The notes: generated by a model from the letters alone, not told the origin. A stretch of DNA of 64,000 nucleotides from Arachis hypogaea (GCF_003086295.3 NC_092052.1:76326687-76390686), one strand, 5' to 3'; numbered from the stretch's first letter, positions 21,184 to 34,636 are shown. Numbers and translations are program-made.

Positions 21184-22568
21184 GAAAAAAACCCTGAAAA
21201 TTCTAGAAAATCCTAAAAATCCTAGAAAATCCTAAAAAACTCTAGAAGGATGAAAAAATCCTAAAAATCCTGAAAAGCCTAAAAAATTCTAAAAACCCTA
21301 TAAAACCATAAAAACCATTAAAAATCCTAGAAATTCCTAAGAAACCCCAAAATCCTAGAAAACCCTAAAAACCTAGAAAACCATAAAAAATCCTAAAAAA
21401 CAGTACAAACCATAAAAATTCTAGAAAACTTTAAAAAATTATAGAAAATCCTAAACACTCTAGAAAACCCTAAAAAATCCTAAAAATCCTAGAAAACTTT
21501 AAAAAACTGTAGAAAATCTTAGAAAACCCTAAAAATACGTAAAAACCCTAGAAAATTCTAAAAAATCCTAAAAACCCTATAAAACCCTAAATACCCTAAA
21601 AAATCCTGAAAAACCTTAGAAAACTCTAAAGAATACTAAAAATTCTAGAAAACTCTAAAAAATCCGAAAAATCCCAGAAAACCATAGAAAACCAAAAAAA
21701 TCCTAGAAAACTTTAAAAAACTCTAGAAAATTCTAGAAAATCCTAAAAACCCTAGAAATCCCAGAAAACCGTAAGAAAATCTAGAAAATCTTAGAAATCC
21801 CTAAAAAACCCTGAAAATCTTAGAAAACCCTAAAAACGTTAGAAATCCCTAAAAAACTGTAAAAATTCTAGAAAATCCTAAAAATCCTAGAAAACTATAA
21901 AAAACCGTAAAAACCCTAGAAAACCATAAAAATCTTAGAAAAGTTTAAAAAATTCTAGAAAAACCTAAACACTAGAAAACCCTAAAAAACCATAAAAATT
22001 CTAGAAGATCCTAAAAAAACTCCAAAAATCCTAAAAATCCCTAGAAAACCATAAAAAAACCCCTAAAAATCCTAGAAAACCAAAAAAATTCTTGAAAGCT
22101 TTAAAAAACACTAGAAAACTCTAAAAATTCCAAGAAACCCTAGAAAATCCTAAAAACTCCTAAAAACCCTAAATACCCTAAAAACCCCGGGAAAAACCCT
22201 AGAAAACTGTAAAAAATCCTAAAAATCGTAGAAAACCATTAAAAAAACCCTAAAAACCATAGAAGACTTTGAAAAACTCTAGAAAACCCTAGAAAATACT
22301 AAAAAACCATAAAAAATCCAAGAAAACCCTAAATACCCTAAAAACCCCTGAAAAAACGTAGAAAACTCTAAAAACCCTAGAAAGGAATAAAAATCCGAAA
22401 TCCCTAAAAAACTATAAAAGCCCTAGAAAACCTTAAAAAACCTAAAATCCTAAAAAAACCCTGAAAAATATTAGCAAAACCCTAAAAACCCTAGAAAACC
22501 CTAAAAATCCTAAAACCCTAGAAAACCCTAAAAAACACTAAACTCTAAACCCTATACCCTAAAAACGT
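21184..22568 (-). repeat. Telomere-like block, C-strand
   Basis: Reverse complement of 60463-61846. The rare word AGAAGGATGAAAAAATCC (near 21243) is the complement of TTTTTTCATCCTTCT near 61780. Ends in CTAAACCCTATACCC, a heptamer-like run at the strand switch. Confidence 0.88.
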
Positions 22569-25500
22569 CTAGAAAACTTTAGGGTTTTTGGGTTTTAGTG
22601 TTTTCTATGGTTTTTAGGGTTTTTGTGGTTTACTTTAGTTTTTAGGGTTTTCTAGGATTTTTAGTGGTTTCTAGGGTATTCTAGGATTTTTTAGGGTTTT
22701 CTAGGGTTTTTTAGAGTTTTTTAAAGTTTTCGATGATTTTTATTGTTTTCTAAGATTTTTAGCGGTTTATTTTATAGTTTTCTAGAGTATTTAGGATTGT
22801 TTATAGTTTTTTAGAGGTTTCTAGGATTTTTAGCATTTTTTAGGGTTTTCTAGTATTTTTAGGATTTTTAGGGTTTTCTAGAATTGTAGTGCTTTTTAGG
22901 GTTTTTTAGAGTTTTTAAAAAATTTCTATGATTTTTAGTGTTTTCTAAGCTTTTTAAGATTTTTTTAGGGTTTTCCAGGGTATTTAAGGTTTTTATGGTT
23001 TTCTAGGGTTTTTAGCATTTTTTAGGTTTTTCTAGGATTTTTAGGGCTTTTTAGGGTTTTCTAGGATTTCTAGTGCTTTTTAGGGTTTTTTTTAGTATTT
23101 TCTAGTGTTTTCCAGAGTTTTTTAAAGTTTTCTAGCATTTTTAGGATTTATTAGGATTTTCTGGGGTTTCTAGGGGTTTTTATGGTTTTCTCGGGCATTT
23201 TAGGATTTCTAGGGTTTATAGGGTTTTCTTGGGTTTTAGGATTTTTGTTAGAGTTTTGTAGGTTTTTCTAGGCTTTTTAGGGTTTTTTAGAGTTTTCTAG
23301 GGTTTTCTAGGGTTTTATTTTAGAGTTTTCTAGGTGTTTTAGGGTTTCTTAGGGTTTTCTAGGGTTTTAAGGTTTCTTAGGGTTTTCAAGTGTTTTTTAG
23401 GCTTTCTAGGGTTTATATGGTTTTCTAGGGTTTTTTTAGGCTTTCTGGGATTTTTTCGGGGTTTTTTGGGTTTTCTAGGATATTTAGGATTTTCTAGGGT
23501 TTTCTAGGGCATTTTAGGATATCTAGGGTTTATAGGGTTTTCTTGGGTTTTTAGGGTTTTTGCTAGAGTTTTGTACGGTTTTCTAGGCTTTTTAGGGTTT
23601 TTAGAGTTTTCTAGGGTTTTCTAGGGTTTTTTTTAGAGTTTTCTAGGTGTTTTAGGGTTTCTTACTGTTTTCTAGGGTTTTAAGGTTTCTTAGAGTTTTC
23701 AAGTGTTTTTTTGGCTTTCTAGGGTTTATATGGTTTTCTAGGGTTTCTTTAGGGTTTCTAGGATTTTTTCGGAGTTTTTTGGGTTTTCTAGGACATTTAG
23801 GATTTTCTAGGATTTTTTGTGGTTTTCTAGGGTTTTTTATGGTTTTCTAGGGTTTTTTAGGATTTCTAGGGTTTATATGGTTTTTTAGGGTTTTCTAGGA
23901 TTTTTTGGGTTTTTTTGGGTTTTGTTGGATATTTAGGATTTTCTAGAAATTTTATGCTTTTTAGGAATTTCTAGGGATTTTAGGGGTTTTTTAAGTTTTC
24001 TAGGGTTTTTAGCATTTTTAGAGTTTTCTAGGATTTTTCTGGGTTTTTTTGGGTTTTTATGGTTTTCTAGAGTTTTCTACGGTTTTTAGAGTTTTATAGA
24101 GTTGTCTAGGGTTTTCTAAGGTTTTTATGGTTTTTTAGAGTTCTCTAGGATTTCTCGGGATTTTTTAGGATTTTTAGCATTTTTTATGGTTTTTTAGGAT
24201 TTTTTAGGGGTTTCTAGAATTTTTAGGATTTTTTTTGCGTTTTCTAGGGTTTTTAGGGTTTTCTAGAATTTTTACGGTTTTCAGGGTTTTCTAGGATATT
24301 CTAGGGTTTTTAGGTTTTTCAGGATTTTTTAGAGTTTGCTAGGTTTTCTACGGTTTTTAGGATTTTTTATAGTTTTCTAGGGTTTTTAAGGGCTTTTAGG
24401 TTTTTAGGTTTTTCATGAATTTTTAAGGTTTTTTAGGGTTTTCTAGGATTTTTAGGGGTTTCTAGGATTTTCAGCGTTTTTTAGAGTTTTCTTGGGTTTT
24501 CTACGGTTTCTACGATTTTTTATAGTTTCCTAGGGTTTTTCAGGGTTTTTAGGATTTTCTTGGATTTTTTAGGATTTTCTAGGATTTTCTCGAGTTTTTA
24601 AAAGTTTTTTAGGGTTCTTAGGATTTTGTAGGGTTTTAGGGTTTTTCAAGGTTTAGGGTTTTTCAAGAATTTTCTCGAGTTTTTCAGGATTTTTTTTTGT
24701 TTTTATGGTACTCTAGAGTTTTCTAGGATTTTTAGAGTTTTTTAGGTTTTTCTAGAGTTTTATGGTTTTTTAGAGTTTTCTAGGGTTTCTCATGATTTTC
24801 TAGGGTTTTTAGAATTTTTTAGGGTTTTCTAGGGTGTTTATGGTTTTTTATTGTTTTCTAGGTTTATTTAGGTCTTCCCAGAATTTTTACGTTTTTTAGG
24901 ATTTCTAGGGTTTCTCATGTTTTCTACGATTTATTGAATTTTCTATAGTTTTTTAGGATTTTTAAGGGTTTTTAGGGTTTTCTAGGGTTTTTAGGGTTTT
25001 CAAGAATTTTTAGGATTTTCTAAGATTTTTCGAGTTTTCTAGGGGTTTCTATAGGTTTTTAGTGTTTCTCTAGGGTGTTTTATGGTTTTCTAGTATTTTT
25101 TAGGGGATTTCTAGAGCTTTTTTAAGTTTTTTAGGATTTTATGGTTTTCGAGGGTTTTTAGGATTTTCTAGGATTTTTAGGAGTTTTGATGGTTTTTCAG
25201 GATATTTTAGGATTTTTAGAATTTATAGATTTTTTAGGATTTTCTAGGGTTTTCTGGGTTTTTTAGAGTTTTCTAGGATTTTTTTTGGTTTCTAATATTT
25301 TTAGGATTTTCTAGGGTTTTCTGGGGTTTTCAAGAGTTTTGTAAAGTTTTCTACGATTTTTGTGGTTTTCGAGGGTTTCTTGGATTTTCTAGGATTTTTT
25401 CACAGTTTTTAGAGTTTTTTAGGATATTTGTGGTTTTCTAGGATTTTTAGGTATTTTATGGTTTTCTAGGGTTTTTTAGGATTTCTAGGGTTTATATATT

Positions 25501-26156
25501 GTTTTCTAGGGTTTTTTAGGGTTTTCTAGGATTTTTCGAGATTTTTAGGGTTTCTAGGATATTTAGGGTTTTCAATGGTTTGTAGGGTTTTCTAGGAATT
25601 TTATGCTCTTTTAGGGTTTTCGACGATTTTAGGGTTTTTTAGAGTTATCTAGGATTTTTTTTGGGGTTTTTATTGTTTTCTAGAGTTTTCTGGGGTTTTT
25701 AGGGTTTTTTAGAGTTTTCTAGGGTTTTCTAGGGTTTTTAGGGTTTTTTAGGTTTTCCAGAATTTTTAGGATTTTTTAGGATTTTCTAGGATTTTTAGGA
25801 TTTTCTAGTATCTTTAGTGTTTTTAGGTATCTTAGGATTTTCTACGATTTCCTAGGGTTTCAGCGTTTTTTTGAGTTTTATCGGGCTTTCTACGGTTTTT
25901 AGGATTTTTTTTTATAGTTTTTTAGGGTGTTTAGGGTTTCAAGAATTTTAAATATTTTTTAGGATTTTCTAGGGTTCTTAGGATTTCTAGGGTTTTCTAT
26001 GATTTTTAGGGTTTTTTAGGTTTTTCTATGGTTTTTAGTGTTTACTAGGGGTTTCTTAGGGATTTCTAGGGTTTTTTTTTTTAGAGATTTTAGGGTTTTT
26101 TCGCGTTTTCTATGGTTTTGTAGGGTTTTTTAGTGTTTTCTAGAGTTTTTAGGGTT
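22569..26156 (+). repeat. Telomere-like block, G-strand
   Basis: 3.6 kb, reverse complement of 56876-60461. The last 250 bases are also the reverse complement of 40736-41000. Confidence 0.88.
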
Positions 26157-27517
26157 AAAAAACCTAAAAAACCCTAAAAACCCTAGAAAATCCTAAAACA
26201 CCCTAAAAGATTTTAGAAAATCCTAGAAACCCCTAAAAAACAGAAAACCCTAAAAGGCAACAACCATAGAAAATCCTAAAAAATCCTTAAAACCCTAGAA
26301 AACCCTAAAAACCCTAAAAAATCCTAAGACCTTAAAAACCCTAGAAAACACTAAAGAAACTACAAAACCTTAGAAAACGCTACGAAACCCTAGAAAACCT
26401 AAAAAACCCTAGAAATCCATAAAAAACCGTAAAAAACGCTAAAAATCCTCGAAAATACTAAAAAACCCCTAGAAACTCTAAAAAAAACGAATTTGGATCT
26501 CTAAATTTTAAATTTGTACTTTAGAGGGTAAAGTGTGATCTTCTATCTTTGAATGGTTTCTCTCTCATATTTATTTTTGGTCCCACCAATAAAATAAATG
26601 ATGAGAGATCACACTTTATTCTCTAAACTGTAATTGAAACTTTAGAGAATCCAAATCCAAAAAAAACCATAGAGAACTCTAAAAACTCTTAAAACTCTAG
26701 AAAATCCTAGAAACCTCAAAAAACCCGTAAGAAACCTAGAAAACCTTAGAAAATCATAGAAAACCTAAAAAACCTAAAAAGTCCTAGAAAATCCTAAAAA
26801 ATCCAAAAAACCTAAAAACCCTAAAAAAACCCAAAAAACGCTAAAAACCCTAGATATCCCTAAAAACCCTAAAAAAGCTAGAAAACCTAAAAAAAAAATC
26901 CTAAAATCCTAAAAAATCCTAAAAATCCTAGAGAATCCTAAAAAACTCTAAAAATTCTAGAAAATCCTAAAAAACCCTTAAACCATTAAAAACCGTAAAA
27001 ACCCTAGAAAACCATAAAAAACCCTAGAAAACCCTAAAAACCTTGAAAAACTCTACAAACACAAGAAAACACTAAAACCCTAGAAAACACTAAAAAACCC
27101 TAGAAAAATCCTAAAGCCCTAAAAAAACCCTAGAAAACCCTAGAAAATGCTAAAAAACCCTAAAAAAACATAAAAACACTAGAAAACCCTAAAAAAACCC
27201 CAAAATCCTAGGAAACTCTAATAAACTGTAAAAACCCTAAAACCCTAGAAAATGCTACAAAACCTTAGAAAACCTAAAAAATCCTCGAAATCCCTAAAAA
27301 ATCCCAAGTAAACAGTAAAAATCCTAGAAAACCCTAACCCTAAAAAACGCTAAAAAACTCTAAAAACTCTAGAAAACCAATGAAACCCTAGAAAATACTA
27401 AAACCCTAGAAAACCCTATCCCTAACAACAATAAAAAACCCTAAAAAATCCTAAATCCCTAGAAAACCTAAAAACTTAGAAAACAAAAAATCCCTATGAA
27501 AACCATAAACCCTAGAG
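26157..27517 (-). repeat. Telomere-like block, C-strand, with foldback element
   Basis: Reverse complement of 55493-56874 (and, less closely, of 39363-40738). Interrupted by the foldback element at 26489-26658. Ends at CCCTAGAGGTG, where the strand switches. Confidence 0.88.
26489..26658 (-). mobile_element. MITE-like foldback element, copy 1
   Basis: 170 bases of non-telomere-like DNA. The left end GAATTTGGATCTCTAAA matches the complement of the right end TTTAGAGAATCCAAATCC, and the inverted similarity continues inward through TAAAGTGTGATCT. It is non-coding, with a TATTTTTGGTCCCACC centre. This structure fits a non-autonomous DNA transposon (MITE). It lies in an oligo-A context, so the target duplication cannot be read. 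It is inverted relative to the other two copies, as expected from its host block. Confidence 0.85.
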
Positions 27518-27946
27518 GTGTTTTGAGTTTTCTAGAGTTTTTATGAGTTTTCTAGTGTTTTTTGTAGTTTTTTAGGGTTTTTAGTGTTTTCTAGGGTTTT
27601 TTAGGTTTTTACGGTTTTTATAGTTTTTAGGTTTTCTAGGATTTTAGGGGTTTCTAGGGTTTTCTGGGTTTCTAGAGTTTTTTAAAGTTTTCTATATTTT
27701 TATTGTTTTCTAAGATTTTTGCTTTTTTTATCGCTCCATGGGTATTTAGGATTGTTTATAGTTTTCTAGGGTTTTATAATTTTTAGCATTTTTTAGGTTT
27801 CTAGTATTTTTAGATTTTTAGGGTTTCTAGATTTTAGTGCTTTTTAGGGGTTTTTTGAGTTTTTTAAAAATATCCTATGAAACTTTTAAGGTTTTCTAAG
27901 TTTTTAAGGTTTTTTTAGTTTTCCATTATTTAAGGTTTTTTTATGG
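27518..27946 (+). repeat. Telomere-like block, low-quality edge of gap
   Basis: Reverse complement of about 55040-55492 but with many one-base losses in runs, for example GCTTTTTTTATCGCTCC where the partner reads GGCGGTTTTTTTATCGCCTCC when complemented. This looks like unpolished sequence next to the gap. Confidence 0.75.
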
Positions 27947-28946
27947 NNNNNNNNNNNNNNNNNNNNNNNNNNNNNNNNNNNNNNNNNNNNNNNNNNNNNN
28001 NNNNNNNNNNNNNNNNNNNNNNNNNNNNNNNNNNNNNNNNNNNNNNNNNNNNNNNNNNNNNNNNNNNNNNNNNNNNNNNNNNNNNNNNNNNNNNNNNNNN
28101 NNNNNNNNNNNNNNNNNNNNNNNNNNNNNNNNNNNNNNNNNNNNNNNNNNNNNNNNNNNNNNNNNNNNNNNNNNNNNNNNNNNNNNNNNNNNNNNNNNNN
28201 NNNNNNNNNNNNNNNNNNNNNNNNNNNNNNNNNNNNNNNNNNNNNNNNNNNNNNNNNNNNNNNNNNNNNNNNNNNNNNNNNNNNNNNNNNNNNNNNNNNN
28301 NNNNNNNNNNNNNNNNNNNNNNNNNNNNNNNNNNNNNNNNNNNNNNNNNNNNNNNNNNNNNNNNNNNNNNNNNNNNNNNNNNNNNNNNNNNNNNNNNNNN
28401 NNNNNNNNNNNNNNNNNNNNNNNNNNNNNNNNNNNNNNNNNNNNNNNNNNNNNNNNNNNNNNNNNNNNNNNNNNNNNNNNNNNNNNNNNNNNNNNNNNNN
28501 NNNNNNNNNNNNNNNNNNNNNNNNNNNNNNNNNNNNNNNNNNNNNNNNNNNNNNNNNNNNNNNNNNNNNNNNNNNNNNNNNNNNNNNNNNNNNNNNNNNN
28601 NNNNNNNNNNNNNNNNNNNNNNNNNNNNNNNNNNNNNNNNNNNNNNNNNNNNNNNNNNNNNNNNNNNNNNNNNNNNNNNNNNNNNNNNNNNNNNNNNNNN
28701 NNNNNNNNNNNNNNNNNNNNNNNNNNNNNNNNNNNNNNNNNNNNNNNNNNNNNNNNNNNNNNNNNNNNNNNNNNNNNNNNNNNNNNNNNNNNNNNNNNNN
28801 NNNNNNNNNNNNNNNNNNNNNNNNNNNNNNNNNNNNNNNNNNNNNNNNNNNNNNNNNNNNNNNNNNNNNNNNNNNNNNNNNNNNNNNNNNNNNNNNNNNN
28901 NNNNNNNNNNNNNNNNNNNNNNNNNNNNNNNNNNNNNNNNNNNNNN
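27947..28946. other. Assembly gap, 1000 N
   Basis: Exactly 1000 N, a conventional placeholder, so the true length is unknown. The 337-residue open frame across it is all X and has no meaning. Confidence 0.99.
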
Positions 28947-31033
28947 AAAAATCTAAAAACCTATTAAAAATAAAAACCTAGAAAATCCTAAAAAAACCTA
29001 AAAATCCTAGAAAACCCTAAAAATCTTAGAAAACCACAAAAATAATAGAAAACTCTAAAAAACTCTAGAAAACTCTATAAACCCTAGAAAATCCTAAAAA
29101 TCTGAAAAAAGCATAAAAACCCGTAAAACCATAGAAAACCTAAAAAACCGTAAAAAACCTAGAAATCATAAAAATCTTAGAAAACGCTAGAAAAGCCCTA
29201 GAAATCCTAGATAACCTTAAAAAAATGCTAAAATTCCGAGAAAACCCTAGAAAACCATAAAAACCCTAGAAAACCGTAAAAATTCTAGAAAACCCTAAAA
29301 AATCTTAGAAAACCTTAAAAAACCCTAAAAATCCTAGATAACCCGAAAACACCCTAAAAACCCTGGAAAACCCTAGAAACTCCTAAACCCTAAAAAATCC
29401 TGAGAAACCCTAGAAAACTCTAAAACAAACAAAATCCTGAAAAATCCTAGAAAACTCTAAAAAACCCTAAAAACCGTAGGAAATCCTAAAAAGGCATAAA
29501 ACTCCTAGAAAACCCATAAAACCCTAGAAAACCCTAAAAAACTCCGAAAAAATCTTAGAAAACCATATAAACCCTAGAAATCCTAAAAAATCCTAGAACA
29601 CCATAAAAAACCTAAAAACCCTAGAAAAGCATAAAATTCCTACAAAACCCTAAATATCGTAGAAAAACCTAAAAAAGCATAAAAATCCTAGAAAACCCTA
29701 AAACCCTCGAAAACCTAAAAACTCCGAAAAAATCCTAGAAAACCCTAAAAAATCCTAGAAAACCATATAAACCCTAGAAATTCTAAAAAACCCTAGAACA
29801 CCATAAATACACCTAAAAACCCTAGAAAAGCTTAAAATTCCTAGAAAAGCCTAAATATCGTAGAAAAACCTAAAAACCGCGCAAAAATCCTAGAAAACCC
29901 TAAAAACCCTAGAACACCTAAAAAACCCTAAAAAACCATAAAAACCGTAGAAAATCTAGAAAACTATAATAAACCCTGGAAAACCCTAAAAACCCTAGAA
30001 AATCCTAAAAAATCCTAGAAAACTATAAAAAAATCCTAAAAACCGTAGAAAACCTAGAAAACTCTAAAAAACCCTGAAAAACCTAAAAAACCCTAGAAAA
30101 TCCTAGAAAACGCTGAAAACCATAAAAATTCTAGAAAACTCTAAAAACCATATGAAACCCAAAAAAAATCCTAAAAATTCTAAAAACCCCTAAAAAAATC
30201 TTTGAAAACCATAAAAAATGCTAAAAATCCTACATAACCCTAAAAATCCTGGAAACCCCTAAAACCCATAGAAAACCCTAAAAAATCTGAGAAACCCTAG
30301 AAAATTCTAAAAAACCATAAAAACCTTAGAAAACCCTAGACAACTCTATAAAACTGTAAAAACCGTAGAAAACTCTAGAAAACCATAAAAACCAAAAAAA
30401 ACCCTGAAAAATCCTAGAAAACTCTAAAATCCTAAAAACCCTAGAAAACTTAAAAAACCCCTAAAAATCCTAGAAAACCCTAAAAGCATTAAATTTCTAG
30501 AAAATCCTAAATATCCTACAAAACCCAAAAATCCTAGAAAACCCTAAAAAACTCTAAAAAATCATATAAACCCTAGAAATCCTAAAAAACCCTAGAAAAC
30601 CATAAAAACCCTAAAAACCCTAGAAAACCCTAAAAAAAGCATAAAATTCTTAGAAAACCCTAAATATCCTAGAAAACCCAAAAAACCCTGAAAAAATCCT
30701 ACAAACCCTAAAAAAACTCTAGAAAACCATATAAATCCTAAAAAGCCTAAAAAACACTTGAAAACCCTAAGAAACCTAAAAAACCCTAGAAAACCCTAAA
30801 AAACCTTAAAAGTTCTTGAAAACCCTAGAAAAGTCTAAAAAAATCCTGAAAACCCAAAAAACCCTAAAAACTCTAGAAAACTACAAAAAATACTAAAAAC
30901 AGTAGAAAACCTAGAAAACTCTAAAAAAACCCTGAAAAACACTAAACATTCTAGAAAACCCTAAAAATCTAAGAAAACCCTATAAATTCTAGAAAACCCT
31001 AAAAATTCCTAAACCCTAAACACTAAACAATAA
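28947..31033 (-). repeat. Telomere-like block, C-strand, partial extra copy
   Basis: Collinear with 34830-36937 and with about 50910-52945, with shared variants such as AAAATAATAGAAAACTC and GCATAAAACTCC. It is an additional partial copy upstream of the first 16-kb unit. The first 30 bases after the gap look degraded. Confidence 0.82.
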
Positions 31034-31071
31034 GGATTTAAGGTATTCTAGAATTTTTAGGATTTTTTTTC
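31034..31071 (+). repeat. Short G-strand island
   Basis: TAAGGTATTCTAGAATTTTTAGG-type words flanked by C-strand on both sides, preceded by CTAAACACTAAACAATAAGG. The same island recurs at 36938 and 52946. Confidence 0.82.
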
Positions 31072-32415
31072 TAGAAAACCATAAAACCCCTAAAAACCCT
31101 AGAACACCCTAAAAAACCCTGGAAAACCCTAAAAATCCTAGAAAACTCTAAACAACTCTAGAAAATCCTAGAAAACTCTAAAAAACTCTAGAAAATTCTA
31201 AAAAACCCTAAAAATTCTAGAAAACCCTAGAAACCCTAAAAAATCCTGAGAAACCCTAGAAAACTCTAAAAAACCATAAAAACCTTAGAAAACCCTAGAC
31301 AACTCTATAAAACTGTAAAAACCGTAGAGAACTCTAGAAAACCATAAAAACCCAAAACAAAACCCTGAAAAATCCTAGAAAACTCTAAAAATCCTAAAAA
31401 CCCTAGAAAACTTAAAAAACCCCTAAAAACCCTAGAAAACCCTAAAAAGCATAAAATTTCTAGAAAATCCTAAACATCCTACAAATCCCAAAAAAAATCC
31501 AAAAAATCCTAGAAAACCCTAAAAATCCCTAAAAAATCATATAAACCCTAGAAATCCTAAAAACCCTAGAAAACCATAAAAACCCCTAAAAATCCTAGAA
31601 AACCCTAAAAAAAGCATAAAATTCTAAGAAAACCCTAAATATCCTAGAAAACCCAAAAAACCCCGAAAAAAATCCTAGAAACCCTAAAAAACCCTAGAAA
31701 ACCATATAAATCCTAGAAAGCCTAAAAAACACTTGAAAACCCTAAGAAATCCTAAAACTCTAGAAAACTCTAAAAACCCTAGAAAATTCTAAAAAAAACC
31801 CTAGAAAACCCTAGAAAACTCTAAACAACCCTAAAAACCCTTGAAAATCCTACAAATCTCTAACAAAAACCCTAAAAACCCAAGAAAACCCTATAAACCC
31901 TAGAAATCCTAAAATGCCCTAGAAAACCATAAAAACACCTAGAAACCCTAGAAAATCCTAATAAATCCTAAAATCCTAGAAAACTTTAAAAAACTCTGGA
32001 AACCCTAAAAAGCACTAGAAATCCTAGAAAACCCTAAAAAATCCTAAAAATCCTAGAAAAACCTAAAAAATGCTAAAAACCCTAGAAAACTCTAAAAATC
32101 ATAGTAATTTTTAAAAAACTCTAAAAAGCACCAGAAATCCTAGAAAACCCTAAAAATTTTAAAAATACTAGAAAACCCTAAAAAAGGCTAAAAATCCCTG
32201 AAACCCCCTAGAAAACTATAAAGAATCCTAAATACCCTGGAAAACTATAAGAAAAAAAACCGCTACAAATCTTAGAAAACAATAAAAATTATAGAAAACC
32301 TTAAAAAACACTAGAAAACCCTAGAAACCCCTAAAAATCCTAGAAAACCCTAAAAACTATAGTAAACCATAAAAACCCTAGAAATCCTAGAAAACACTAT
32401 AAACCGAAAAACCCT
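31072..32415 (-). repeat. Telomere-like block, C-strand
   Basis: Collinear with 47100-48420 at an offset of about 16.0 kb, and with parts of 36976-38900. Confidence 0.82.
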
Positions 32416-34016
32416 AAAGTTTTTCTAGGGGTTTTTAGGGTATCGGGTTTAGGGTTTAGTGTTTTTTAGGGTTTTCTAGGGTTTTTAGGATTTTTAGGGT
32501 TTTCTATGGTTTTTAGGGTTTTCTAGGGTTTTTAGGGTTTTGCTAGTATTTTTCAGGGTTTTTTAGGATTTTAGGTTTTTTAAGGTTTTCTTGGGCTTTT
32601 ATGGTTTTTTAGGGGTTTTCGGATTTTTATGGTTTTCTAGGGTTTTTAGAGTTTTTAGGATTTTTTAGGGTTTTTAGAGTTTTCTACGTTTTTTCAGGGT
32701 TTTTAGGGTATTTAGGGTTTTCTAGGATTTTTTAGGGCTTTTAGTATTTTCTAGGGTTCTCTAGAGTTTTTCAAAGTTTTCTAGGATTTTTTTGGTCTTC
32801 TATGGTTTTTAGGGTTTTTTTTATGGTTTTCTAGGTTTTTTAGAGTTTTTTAGAGTTTTCTACGTTTTTTCAGGGGTTTTTAGGGTATTTACGGTTTTCT
32901 AGGATTTTTTAGGGTTTTTTAGAGTTTTTCAAAGTTTTCTAGGATTTTTTTGGTCTTCTATGGTTTTTAGGGTTTTTTTTATGGTTTTCTAGGATTTTTA
33001 GGATTTTTTAGAGTTTTCTAGGGTTTTTCCGGGTTTTTTTAGGGTATTTAGGGTTTTTAGGATTTTCTAGGGTTTCTTGGAATTTTTAGAGTTTTCTAGA
33101 GTATTTTAAAGTTTTCAAGGATTTTTTTGGTTTTCTAGGATTTTTAGGGTTTTTTTTATGGTTTTCTAGGGTTTTTTAGGATTTTTGGAGTTTTTTGGGA
33201 TCTTCTAGGATTTTTAGGGTTTTTTAGGATTTTCTAGAGTGTTTAGGTTTTTCTTGAATTTTTTAAAGTTTTCTAAGATTTTTATGGTTTTCTAGAGTTT
33301 TTTAGGGTTTTCTAGGGTTTTTACGGTTTTTTATAGTTTTCTGAGATTTTTAGGATTTTCTAGGATTTTGACGGTTTTTTAGGGATTTCTAACGTTTTTA
33401 GGGTTTTCTATGGTTTTCAGGGTTTTTAGGGATTTCTAAGATTTTCTACAGTTTCTTATGGTTTTCTGGGGTTCTCTAGGATTTTTAGGATTTTCTGGGA
33501 TTTTCTAGAGTTTTTTAAAGTTTTCTAGGATTTTTTTGGTTTTCTATGGTTTTCTGGGATTTTTCGGGTTTTTTAGAGTTTTCTAGGGTTTTCTAGGATT
33601 TTTTAGAGTTTTCTAGGGTTTTTCAGGGTTTTTTAGGGTATTTAGGGTTTTATAGGGTTTTTAAGATTTTTTAGAAATTTCTAGGGTTTTTAGGTATTTT
33701 TAGGGTTTTCTAGGATTTTTAGGGTTTTCTCTGTGTTTTAGGGTTTTCTATAATTTTTTAAAGTTTTCTAGAATTTTTATGGTTTTCTAGTGTTTTTTAG
33801 GGTTTTTAGGATTTTTTATGGTTTTCTAGGATTTTTTATGGTTTTCTAGGATTTTTGGGGTTTGTTTGGAATTTCTAGGATTTTTAACAATTTTTATGAT
33901 TTTTAGGGTTTTGAGGATTTTTTAGGCTTTTCAGGGTTTTTAGGATTTTTTCATCCTTCTAGAGTTTTTTAGGATTTTCTAGGATTTTTAGGGTTTCTAG
34001 AAAGGGTTTTTTTTCT
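32416..34016 (+). repeat. Telomere-like block, G-strand
   Basis: Opens with AAAGTTTTTCTAGGGG and a heptamer pair GGGTTTAGGGTTTAG at about 32446. Collinear with 48422-50048. Similar openings occur at 44074 and 60463. Confidence 0.87.
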
Positions 34017-34636
34017 AGAAACTCAAAAACCCCTAGAAAACTACTAAAAAACCTAAAAACCAAATAAAATCCTAGAAAACTCTAAAAAACCCTGAAAACC
34101 CTAAAAAACCTTAAACGACCCTAAAAACCCTAGAAAATCTTAGAATACCCATAAAATCCTAAAGCACCTAGAAAATCCTGAAAAACACTAGAAAACCCTA
34201 AAAACCCATAAAAAAACCCTAAAAATCCTAGAAAACCTAAAAAACCCTAAAAACCCCTAGAAAACCCTAAAACCCTAAAAACCCTAGAAAAGCATAAAGA
34301 TCCTAGAAAACTTTTAAAAACACGAGAAAATCCTAGAAAACCCTAAAAAACCATAAAAACACAAGAAAACCCTAAAAACTTTGAAAAACCCAAAAAAACT
34401 ATAAAAAAAATCCTAGAACTCGTAGAAAACCCTAGAAAAGTCTAAAAATTCCTGAAAACCCTAAAAACCCTAGAAAACCCTAAAAAACCTTAAAAGTTCT
34501 TGAAAACCCTAGAAAACTCTAAAAAAACCCTGAAAAATACTAAACATTCTAGAAAATCCTAAAAATAAAAGAAAAACCTAAAAATTCTAGAAAACCCTAA
34601 AAACTCCTAAACCCTAAACTCTAAACACTAACCCTT
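34017..34636 (-). repeat. Telomere-like block, C-strand
   Basis: Collinear with 50049-50715. Ends in CCTAAACTCTAAACACTAAC, a run of near-heptamers at the strand switch. Confidence 0.85.

Larger units (their letters stand above)
19025..27946 (-). repeat. Inverted repeat, left arm (about 9 kb)
   Basis: Reverse complement of about 55040-64000. Matching landmarks sum to nearly the same value: 19025+64000, 20690+62330, 21190+61850, 22570+60460, 26489+56542, all 83020-83040. The pairing therefore has almost no net indels until the low-quality last 430 bases. Stretches of over 100 bases read by eye are identical (for example 19025-19140 and 19181-19330). Confidence 0.9.

Noticed and set aside
27943..28956. 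337-residue open frame
   Set aside because: Almost entirely N bases translated as X.
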